Of a DNA stretch of 35,046 nucleotides, positions 24,002 through 30,906 are shown piece by piece (position 1 is the stretch's first letter; the number at the start of each line of letters is the position of its first letter). This DNA is from M3007 sp964392655 (GTDB taxonomy: Bacteria > Bacteroidota > Bacteroidia > Chitinophagales > Saprospiraceae). The stretch is from contig CAYMQY010000018.1 in the NCBI GenBank assembly GCA_964392655.1, positions 1 through 35,046 of the forward strand, written 5' to 3'. The translations under genes and the position numbers were made by a program. Under the pieces are notes generated by a model. That model made no database searches. It saw nothing but the letters and a program-made list of their open reading frames with translations, and had not been told where the DNA came from.

Positions 24002-25843
24002 CTAAAACACCCACCGAAGCCCGGCCGTCCAGCCGATCCACCCCGACACCCAGCCGTCGCCTTCGTTTTCAAAAAGGATATTCCGCCGCACCACCCGTTC
24101 CCGCAAGGCATTGCTTTCCGCAACGGCAGGATCGGAGACGAACACGTTCATCGTCGGCCCGCCGCTCAGGTGCAAGCCGCCCGCGATGCGCAAATCCAGT
24201 CCGAGGGCAAACTGTGCCCATTCCTGCCAGCGCTCGTCGTGGCTGCCTTCGCTGAGGTGCCGGAAATTCAGGTCAAAGGTAAGTCCGCCCCAGGTGCCGA
24301 ACCGCGCCCTCGAACCGACGCCCAAGCCATACCCCCAAAGCGTTTGCTGCGTGCTGGAATCCGGCTTCGCGCCGGCGAGCAGCGAAATGTAAAACCCCGG
24401 GCTGCCGGATTTGAACGTCAGGTTGGCGGGCAGTACATCGTTGATGCTGGCTTCGAGCGCGAGATAGCCGCCTTCTTTCGACAGGTTGACCAACCCGAGT
24501 TGGAGGCCGCGATTTTCCCGCGCATAGTTGACAATCCCGATCTGTACGCCGTGCAGGCGCCGCGCATGGTTGTAAAACCCGGATACTTGCGCGCTGACCA
24601 AAGTATCGGCCACATTGGCGAGTCCGGCGATCTGCACCTGCATCCGGCTGCCGCTGCCCGTCGTATTGGTCAGTCCGGCTAATTGCACGGCATTTTCGGC
24701 TGTTCGGGCGTGGTTGCTCACCCCCGAGGCCTGTAGGCCCGACAAGCGGTTTGCCTGATTCCAGACACCCGCTGCCTGTACGGTGGTGGAGTCGGCAATA
24801 TTCACCACACCTGACGCCTGCACGGTAAAATGTCCGCGAGGCGCCAGGTTCAGCACGCCTGCCGCTTGCACGCCCTGCCCGTAGCCGGCTACGTTGACCA
24901 CCCCGCTCGCCTGAAAGCCGCGCAGGGTATCGCCCGTAAAATTGTACACGCCGGCAAGTTGCGCTCCGGTAGCGTTACCGCCCAGATTGTTGAACACGCC
25001 GGCGGCCTGAAGGCCTGTCATGTTTTCCCGGGTGATATTGCCAATGCCGCCAAACTCGGCGATGCGGTTGCCACGCGAGTAGCCAGCGAGAATGTTGACC
25101 GACCAATCGTTCACCACGCTGCCGCTCAGGCGGTGGTTGGTGCCGATGCCGGGCACAAAGGAAATCTGGAAGCGCCGGTGCAGCGAATCCTGCACATTCA
25201 TGGCGGTGAAGCGCTGTGAAGTATTGACAAAAAACCGCTCCAGCGCATACGAGGTGCGGGCAAACCGCTTGCGCAAGGAAGGCGCCGCCGGTTCAGGGAA
25301 CGCCGACTCGGGTACCAGGTCGAGATGCGCAAAGCGCGGCGATTGGGATGTTACCTGAAAAACCGTGTCGCGGTAGTCAAGTTTGGAAATTACCACTTCG
25401 GAGCGTGATGTCACGTCCAATTGATAAAACCCGCTGCTGTCGGTGGTCGTGGATCGCAGCGTTTGGCGGTCGTACACCGTGGCGTTGGAAATTTTTTTGC
25501 CTGTTCGTGGGTCGGTGAGGTAGCCGCTTAGGCGCTGCTGCGGTTTTTTGTTCTTTTTCAAAATGAGGTACTCGCCGCTGGGCTTGAATGTGTAGTCGTC
25601 GCCGAGTGCGATGGTCAGGGTTTCGCGCACCGTCCAGCCGTCGGCGTGCAGGGTGACCCGGCGGTTTGCATCGAGGATTCGGGCGTTGTACGACCACTCA
25701 AAACCGCCCTGGCGGGCAATTTCGTCGAGCGCCGATTTTATCGGTTCCGAGTTGAAGCGGGCGGTGATGCGGCGTTCGAGGACGTCGCCGGCGTAGAGGA
25801 GTTGGGCTGCCGTGAGCAGCAGCAGGAGAAGTGTCTGTTTCAT
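24002..25843 (-). CDS. STN / carboxypeptidase-regulatory protein with twelve surface repeats
   Basis: A 613-residue envelope protein. Signal peptide (1-18), STN domain (about 24-97, ITARFNSEPIKSALDEIARQ), and a CarboxypepD_reg-like domain (about 104-178, LSGYLTDPRTGKKISNATVY). From residue 276 to 458 there are twelve copies of a short unit of the form [LVAF]Q-[ALVI]-[AS]-G-[VLF]-x-N (for example LQAAGVFN at 278, VQASGVVN at 341, LQLGLVNL at 447), spaced 14-17 residues, like the LA_2272-type surface repeats. The end (about 465-613) alternates as in an outer-membrane barrel and finishes in TAGLRWVF, with a terminal Phe. There is no TonB plug. STN domains usually talk to FecR, and the FecR and sigma genes stand just upstream, so this is probably the outer-membrane partner of that system. 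Confidence 0.82.
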   Translation of the reverse strand: MKQTLLLLLLTAAQLLYAGDVLERRITARFNSEPIKSALDEIARQGGFEWSYNARILDANRRVTLHADGWTVRETLTIALGDDYTFKPSGEYLILKKNKKPQQRLSGYLTDPRTGKKISNATVYDRQTLRSTTTDSSGFYQLDVTSRSEVVISKLDYRDTVFQVTSQSPRFAHLDLVPESAFPEPAAPSLRKRFARTSYALERFFVNTSQRFTAMNVQDSLHRRFQISFVPGIGTNHRLSGSVVNDWSVNILAGYSRGNRIAEFGGIGNITRENMTGLQAAGVFNNLGGNATGAQLAGVYNFTGDTLRGFQASGVVNVAGYGQGVQAAGVLNLAPRGHFTVQASGVVNIADSTTVQAAGVWNQANRLSGLQASGVSNHARTAENAVQLAGLTNTTGSGSRMQVQIAGLANVADTLVSAQVSGFYNHARRLHGVQIGIVNYARENRGLQLGLVNLSKEGGYLALEASINDVLPANLTFKSGSPGFYISLLAGAKPDSSTQQTLWGYGLGVGSRARFGTWGGLTFDLNFRHLSEGSHDERWQEWAQFALGLDLRIAGGLHLSGGPTMNVFVSDPAVAESNALRERVVRRNILFENEGDGWVSGWIGWTAGLRWVF

Positions 25844-25849
25844 AGTCTT

Positions 25850-26034
25850 TTTTTCACAGGGCTGTCGCCCTTTTTCACAGGGCTGTCGCCCTNNNNNNNN
25901 NNNNNNNNNNNNNNNNNNNNNNNNNNNNNNNNNNNNNNNNNNNNNNNNNNNNNNNNNNNNNNNNNNNNNNNNNNNNNNNNNNNNNNNNNNNNTTTTTCAC
26001 AGGGCTGTCGCCCTTTTTCACAGGGCTGTCGCCC
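25850..26034. repeat. 21-bp tandem array of hairpin units with assembly gap
   Basis: Four exact copies of a 21-base unit (five T, then CACAGGGCTGTCGCCC) are visible: 25850-25870, 25871-25891, 25993-26013 and 26014-26034. They flank a 100-N gap (25893-25992), so the true copy number is larger. Each copy forms a small stem AGGGC-TGTC-GCCCT and on the plus strand is followed directly by the next T-run, as in a minimal terminator. The array lies between fecR and the STN gene. A further hairpin GCCCT-TTC-AGGGC-TTTTTT (26051-26069) overlaps the fecR stop. Confidence 0.9.
25893..25992. other. Assembly gap (100 N)
   Basis: Exactly 100 unknown bases inside the 21-bp array; the round number suggests a placeholder, so the true size is unknown. 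Confidence 0.95.
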
Positions 26035-26067
26035 TGTGTTGATGAATGACGCCCTTTCAGGGCTTTT

Positions 26068-27027
26068 TTAGTTGCAGCCGGCTCCGCTGAGTTCGTAGCC
26101 GTCGGGGGTTTTTTCCAGGTTAATGTTGAACGATTCGGCCACCAAAGCCAACACCCGGTCGGCAGGCAGGTTGTTGTAGCGGGCTGTGAGCAGGCAGTTT
26201 TCCAGGGCTTTGTTCTTCAGAATTACTTGTACGCCGTAAGCGCGTTCTATTTCCCGCACGACATCGCGCAGCGGGGTAGCGTCGAAGCGGAACACCCGCC
26301 CTTCCGCCTGTGCCGGCTCCAGTATGCCGGTTTCTGTGTTAAATACCGCCCGATCGCCTGCTGCGAGCACCAGCGTTTGGGCACGAGCACGTACCTGCAC
26401 GCGGCCCTCCGTCACTGCCACGCGCACCAGCGCAGGTTCCGACAGGTTGTCTACCCGGAATACAGTGCCGAGCACCTGCACTTCCAGGTCGTTCAACACT
26501 ACAACGAATGGTCGAGTGGAATCGGATTGCACGTCGAATGTAGCGGCGCCATGCAACCGCATGCGGCGTTCGCGGGTGTTGAAACCGGCGTCGAGCGATA
26601 GCCCGGAACGCGGATCAAGTGCTACGACCGTACCGTCGGACAAAGTGTCCGACACGGCAGTATCGGTGGCAACCAGGACGCTACCCGTTTCCGGGAGGTT
26701 GCGGTGCCGGAAGAAATATGCCGCAGCCAACGTCAGTGCCACGGCAGCGGCAGCGCGCCAGACTACCGACAGCCGCACCATGCGCGGACGGTTTTGCCGG
26801 AGCCGGTTTTTTACCCGGAGCAGCGCTGCCTCGGTATCCACCGCGCGGCCGGGGGCCGGGCGCCACGTCGGTGTTTTTTGCCAAAGGGCCTCCAGGTCGG
26901 CCAGGTAGCGCCGGTTTTCGGGCGACTCATCTGCCCATTTCTGGAGTGCATCCGCCTCGTCGGAGGTGACTTCACCGGCCAGATAGCGGGCGATCAGGGC
27001 ATCGGTATGTTCGTCGTAGGTTTCCAT
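26068..27027 (-). CDS. FecR-type anti-sigma factor
   Basis: A 319-residue FecR-like protein. The N-terminal cytosolic part (about 1-85) includes LIARYLAGEVTSDEADALQKW and ESPENRRYLADLEALW, which binds the sigma factor. One membrane helix lies at about 88-106 (VVWRAAAAVALTLAAAYFF). The periplasmic FecR domain (about 125-225) shows TLSDGTVVALDPRSGLSLD, RRMRLHGAATFDV, LEVQVLGTVFRVD and VTEGRVQV; the C-terminal DUF4974-type region (about 245-315) has VFRFDATPLRDVVREIER. The start at 27027 gives the usual opening; upstream codons are not conserved. It follows the sigma gene by 64 bases and precedes the STN gene, from which it is separated by the 21-bp array. Confidence 0.9.
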   Translation of the reverse strand: METYDEHTDALIARYLAGEVTSDEADALQKWADESPENRRYLADLEALWQKTPTWRPAPGRAVDTEAALLRVKNRLRQNRPRMVRLSVVWRAAAAVALTLAAAYFFRHRNLPETGSVLVATDTAVSDTLSDGTVVALDPRSGLSLDAGFNTRERRMRLHGAATFDVQSDSTRPFVVVLNDLEVQVLGTVFRVDNLSEPALVRVAVTEGRVQVRARAQTLVLAAGDRAVFNTETGILEPAQAEGRVFRFDATPLRDVVREIERAYGVQVILKNKALENCLLTARYNNLPADRVLALVAESFNINLEKTPDGYELSGAGCN

Positions 27028-27091
27028 GTTTTGAAACTTAGGTGTAGAGCAATTTGAACATCGTGTGGCAACAAAAACTGATCTCAGGTGG

Positions 27092-27676
27092 TCAAACACC
27101 GGCGTTCAGGCAACACCAGAAACTGAAAAGGGTGACTAAATAATCGGACAGTTGAAGCCGCAGGATACGCAGCGCCTTGCCCATTTGGGTTTCTACGGTT
27201 TTGATGGAAATACCGAGTTGGTCGGCGATTTCGCGGTATTTCAAGTCCTCAAAACGGCTCAATTCAAACACATGCCGACACTGGGGCGGCAGTTTTTCCA
27301 GGGCGGCGTGCAGGCGTGCGGCCAGTTCGCGGGCGGGGTATTCAGGCGGTGCGTGTTCTTTTTCCAATTGTGTGGCATTGAAATCCAGGTATTTCGACCG
27401 GGTTTTGGCGGACCTTATCCGGTTCAGGGCGGCATTATGCACGGTTTTGTACAGGTAACTTTTGAGCGACCAGGCGATGTCGAGGCGCTCGCGTTGTTCC
27501 CAGAGTTTGACAAAAACCTGCTGCACGAGGTCTTCCGCACCGTCGAGGTCGCCGTCGGTCAGGCGGGCGGCGTACCCGCAGAGCGGTTCGTACCACTGCC
27601 GGAAAACGGCCTCGAACGCGGCCTCGTCGCCGCGCCGCAAGGCATCCGTTCGGTTATGTTCGTCTTGATGTTCCAA
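27092..27676 (-). CDS. FecI-type ECF sigma factor
   Basis: A sigma-70 factor of the Bacteroidota FecI-like expansion. Region 2 is LRRGDEAAFEAVFRQWYEPLCGYA and DLVQQVFVKLWEQRERLDI with SLKSYLYKTVHNAALNRIR; region 4 is LPPQCRHVFELSRFEDLKYREIADQLGISIKTVETQMGKALRILR. The start is uncertain: no ATG lies near the conserved part. A TTG at 27676 gives 194 residues, the normal length; an ATG at 27838 adds 54 residues without homology and would cross a promoter-like box at 27747-27754. The TTG is preferred. The gene heads the sigma-FecR-STN unit and diverges from the TonB receptor at 28223. Confidence 0.85.
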   Translation of the reverse strand: MEHQDEHNRTDALRRGDEAAFEAVFRQWYEPLCGYAARLTDGDLDGAEDLVQQVFVKLWEQRERLDIAWSLKSYLYKTVHNAALNRIRSAKTRSKYLDFNATQLEKEHAPPEYPARELAARLHAALEKLPPQCRHVFELSRFEDLKYREIADQLGISIKTVETQMGKALRILRLQLSDYLVTLFSFWCCLNAGV

Positions 27677-27746
27677 AATGTTACGGGTTTTGAACGCATG
27701 GAGACACGGAAGGGGGCGGGACTCCCTGATGCAGGGTCGGGTTTTT

Positions 27747-27774
27747 CTAAAATATTTTTTTCCCGTCAGGGTAA
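27747..27774 (-). promoter_or_regulatory. Possible promoter of the FecI-FecR unit
   Basis: Minus-strand TATTTTAG (27754-27747), seven of eight to consensus, with TTA about 17 bases upstream. If used, the message starts near 27740 and the true start codon must be the TTG at 27676. Confidence 0.25.
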
Positions 27775-27862
27775 GCAGGCCCTTTCCGTGTCTTGAGGGG
27801 GATTTTTCCAAATTGGTTACAGGCAAAATCGGGGGCACGGCGCTTCGGCGCCGCGCTCTTTT

Positions 27863-28150
27863 CCCACGGCTGAAGCCGTGGGCTGAAAATTTACCTGTTT
27901 CTCAGTTGAAGCCGTGGGCTGAAAATTNNNNNNNNNNNNNNNNNNNNNNNNNNNNNNNNNNNNNNNNNNNNNNNNNNNNNNNNNNNNNNNNNNNNNNNNN
28001 NNNNNNNNNNNNNNNNNNNNNNNNNNNAAGCCGTGGGCTGAAAATTTACCTGTTTCTCAGTTGAAGCCGTGGGCTGAAAATTTACCTGTTTCTCAGTTGA
28101 AGCCGTGGGCTGAAAATTCACCTGTTTTTCGGCTGAAGCCGTGGGTTGAA
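27863..28150. repeat. 36-bp tandem array with assembly gap, in the fecI-TonB intergenic region
   Basis: The 27677-28222 gap without genes is mostly this array. Units of 36 bases (GAAGCCGTGGGCTGAAAA followed by a variable TT and ACCTGTTTCTCAGTT) are seen at 27872-27907, 27908 to the gap, 28027-28062, 28063-28098 and, with changes, 28099-28134, then a partial unit. A 100-N gap (27928-28027) hides more. The first unit is preceded by CCCACGGC, making a full hairpin CCCACGGC-TGAA-GCCGTGGG (27863-27882); later units have lost the left arm. Copies touch each other with no spacers. Confidence 0.9.
27928..28027. other. Assembly gap (100 N)
   Basis: 100 unknown bases inside the 36-bp array; placeholder length. 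Confidence 0.95.
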
Positions 28151-28222
28151 AATTTCGGTGCTGAGAATAGACATGCCAAGCCGTGCTTCAGGTTTCAGAA
28201 AAAACAAACAACTACAGATTTT

Positions 28223-30036
28223 ATGTGCAAAAACATCTTTTTCCTGCTTTTACTGCTACTCCCTTGTGTTTCCGTTACGAGTCAGAATTTTACCCAAAAT
28301 CTGAAAGGTACCGTGCTCGACAAGGCCGTGAAAACCCCGCTCGCCGGTGCTACGGTGGCGCTCCTGAGCGCTGAATCCCCCATTGGAACCTCTACCGACT
28401 CCGACGGACGCTTTCGCTTTTCGGCGGTGCCGGTGGGCAAACATACCTTGCGCATCACGTACCTCGGCTACAAAGAAGCCATTGTGCCGAACATTACCCT
28501 CGACTCCGGCAAGGAAGTGGAACTCACCATCGAACTGGAGGAGGACCTGATCACGACCCGGGAAGTGGTGGTGCGTGCCAAAATTGACAAACAAAAACCG
28601 CTGAACGAATTGGCCACGGTGAGCGCGCGCACGTTTTCGGTGGAAGAAACCCGGCGTTTTGCCGCTGCGGTGAACGACCCCGGGCGTATGGCCTCGGCAT
28701 TTGCCGGCGTGGCCACTGCCAACGACGGCAACAACACCATTGCCATCCGTGGTAACGCTCCCAACGGCCTGCTCTGGCGCATGGAGGGCGTAGATATTCC
28801 CAACCCCAACCACTTTTCCGCGGTGGGCACTTCTGGCGGCGGCATCTCGATCCTGAGCGCGCAGTTGTTGTCCAACTCGGATTTTATGACCGGCGCTTTT
28901 GCCGCCGAGTACGGCAACGCCCTGTCCGGCGTGTTCGACTTGAAACTGCGCAAAGGCAACTCCGAAAAGCGGGAATACACCTTCCAGGCGGGCCTGCTCG
29001 GCCTCGACGCTGCTGCGGAAGGCCCCATGCGATTCGGCAAACAAACCGGTTCGTTTTTGGTCGATTACCGCTATTCCACGCTGTCGCTGCTGAACAAACT
29101 CGGCATCAGCCTCGGCGACGCGCAAACGGACTTTCAGGACCTGTCGTTCAACCTCTGGATGCCGGCGGGCAAACTCGGTCAATTTACCCTGTTCGGACTC
29201 GGCGGGCTGAGTACACAAAACTACACGGGTATTGCCGACTCGCTGGCCTGGATAGATGACGGCGGCAAACAATACAACTGGAATTACACCGCCAACACGG
29301 GTGTGCTGGGGCTGACGCACAGCATGGTGCTGGGCGACAATACGTTCCTGCGCAACGTCGTGGCCGTATCGGGTACGCGCAACGGGTTTCAAAACGACGA
29401 ATACCGGCCCGACTACAGCCTGCGCCGCACCGAAGACGGGGGGTATGACCAGGTAAAAACCACGGTTTCTTCTGCGCTGACGCACAAATTCGATGCCCGG
29501 AACCTGTTGCGCGCCGGGGCATACCTCAACTTTTTGGGCTACANNNNNNNNNNNNNNNNNNNNNNNNNNNNNNNNNNNNNNNNNNNNNNNNNNNNNNNNN
29601 NNNNNNNNNNNNNNNNNNNNNNNNNNNNNNNNNNNNNNNNNNNACCGGGTTTGTGAACAGCCTCGTGGCCGGCAAGGAGTGGAACTGGAACCGGGGCCGG
29701 AAAAACCGCACGTTCGGCCTCAACCTGAAACTGACCTGGATGGGCGGGCAGCACGACACGCCGATTGATCTGGCCGCTTCCATCGAAAAAGGCGAAACCG
29801 TACGCGACGAAAGCCGCGCGTTTTCGGAGCAGTTACCCGCCTATTTTCGCCTCGACCTGGGCCTGAAAATCAAACGCAACTACCAGCGCCTGACCACCAC
29901 GCTGGCCTTAGACGTGCAGAACGCCACCAACCGGGCCAACTACTTCGGGCGCTACTTCGACGACAATAGCCAAGCAGTCAAATATTGGGACCAGACGCCG
30001 TTGATTCCGGTGCTGAGTTACAAGGTGGAGTTTTGA
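28223..30036 (+). CDS. TonB-dependent receptor, interrupted by an assembly gap
   Basis: Outer-membrane receptor of the CarboxypepD_reg-plus-plug type. From the ATG at 28223: signal peptide (NIFFLLLLLLPCVSVTSQ), a regulatory-like domain (about 24-105, LKGTVLDKAVKTPLAGATVALLS, LRITYLGYKEAIV), a plug (about 130-245, AVNDPGRMASAFAGVATANDGNN, IRGNAPNGLLWRMEGVDIPNPNHF) and the first barrel strands up to YLNFLGY before the gap at 29544. After the gap the frame differs by one step (FVNSLVAGKEWNWNRG) and ends LIPVLSYKVEF with the terminal Phe of barrels. Visible parts total about 570 residues against some 780-800 expected, so the real gap is probably several hundred bases. An ATG lies 62 bases after the end of the tandem-array remnant; the open frame upstream is only array sequence. 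It diverges from the FecI unit. Confidence 0.88.
29544..29643. other. Assembly gap (100 N) within the TonB receptor
   Basis: Placeholder gap. Reading frames on the two sides differ, and the missing barrel portion suggests a true size well over 100 bases. Confidence 0.95.
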
Positions 30037-30093
30037 GGAGCGCAAATCGGGCGAAGGCCATCGCAGCCCCCCGACGACCATCGGCAAAACCCA

Positions 30094-30642
30094 TCATAAT
30101 TTGTTTGTCATTGGGTACGCCGGACGGGGAGGCTGCGTCTGCCAGGGCCGGTACAAGCCGGGAACGGGGATCGTCCCGATGACGATCGCCTGTACGGTTT
30201 GGAACGATGCATCGGTCATAAATATCAGGTTGTCGTAGAACAGGCCGTAGAACAAAATCCGCTCGTCGGAGCCGGGGGCGTTGCCCATGTCAACAAGCCG
30301 CGACCAGGGTTTTCCATACACTTCCTCGACTTTATCCAGGGGGTCGCCGACTTTGATTCCGCGGGTGGTGATCATTTCCTCATTTCCAAAAACGGCTATC
30401 AGCCGGTTGGTCGGCGTCTCCTGATCCCGATACCTGGAGAACAAAAAATCCAGCCGGCCTTTCTGTTCCTGTATTTCTTTTTTGGACACCTCCTGCCGTT
30501 GCGTTTTTCCGATGCGCCACTTGCAGGCTTTGTCGTAGCCGGCGATTTTTTCGCCCGTACACACATCCACGAAGGATTCTTTCACCGGCCCGCAAGCGGT
30601 GAGCGTGGCGAGGAGCAGGAAGATGAGTGCTGTTTTGTTCAT
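30094..30642 (-). CDS. Lipoprotein of unknown function (182 aa)
   Basis: Hypothetical lipoprotein with lipobox LTAC (Cys 17) after MNKTALIFLLLATLTAC. The mature part has two Cys (CTGEKIAGYDKACKW), a charged helix (RQEVSKKEIQEQKGRLDFLF) and a segment GIKVGDPLDKVEEVYGKPWSRL that resembles the start of the SmpA/BamE-like or DUF-type 'G-x-S-x-x-x-V' fold, followed by ERILFYGLFYDNLIFMTD. The GDPLDKVEEVYGKP pattern is common in small periplasmic proteins that compare conserved Gly and Pro; I do not assign a family. The start at 30642 is the Met of the signal peptide. It converges with the TonB gene upstream, 57 bases away. Confidence 0.75.
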   Translation of the reverse strand: MNKTALIFLLLATLTACGPVKESFVDVCTGEKIAGYDKACKWRIGKTQRQEVSKKEIQEQKGRLDFLFSRYRDQETPTNRLIAVFGNEEMITTRGIKVGDPLDKVEEVYGKPWSRLVDMGNAPGSDERILFYGLFYDNLIFMTDASFQTVQAIVIGTIPVPGLYRPWQTQPPRPAYPMTNKL

Positions 30643-30758
30643 AGGGTGGTGGGTTGGTGAGTGTGGAAAAGTCAGCCGTATGCACGATCCTCTTCGGAAA
30701 TTGGCAGCCAAGTTGAAAACACTCCCTCAAACATCTCATCTCTCCGCACACATTTTTT

Positions 30759-30794
30759 GAAATTTAATACGAATTCAAGTGCCTAAAAATCAAA
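30759..30794 (-). promoter_or_regulatory. Possible promoter in an AT-rich stretch
   Basis: Minus-strand TTTG (30794-30791), 24 bases, TAAATTTC (30766-30759). The box matches seven of eight but spacing is slightly long. The surrounding 30750-30830 is the most AT-rich part of the gap and would drive the lipoprotein gene with a leader of over 100 bases. Confidence 0.25.
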
Positions 30795-30859
30795 AATTTG
30801 ATCCGATTTTTTAACTAAACTTTTTGCGGCGCAGCAGCCCTTCGGATTAAACAGGCGTC

Positions 30860-30904
30860 TACTCACGAGTACAGGTACACCCCTCAACTTCGCAACTTGT
30901 ACCT
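30860..30904 (-). terminator. Weak hairpins after the second TonB receptor
   Basis: AGGTACA (30873-30879) pairs with TGTACCT (30898-30904), and TACTC-AC-GAGTA lies at 30860-30871. They directly follow the leftward TonB gene stop at 30907. No clear U-tract, so the call is tentative. Confidence 0.3.
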
Positions 30905-30906
30905 CC

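Noticed and set aside
27677..27838. Longer sigma factor starting at 27838
   Set aside because: The extra 54 residues have no sigma-like pattern and would include a promoter-like box; the TTG at 27676 gives the usual length.
27863..28150. CRISPR array
   Set aside because: The unit length (36) fits, but the copies are directly joined without unique spacers and no cas genes are nearby.
28061..28222. Repeat-encoded N-terminus of the TonB receptor (LKPWAEN units)
   Set aside because: The array reads through in frame because 36 is a multiple of three, but the signal peptide begins at the ATG at 28223, so the repeats are not translated as part of it.
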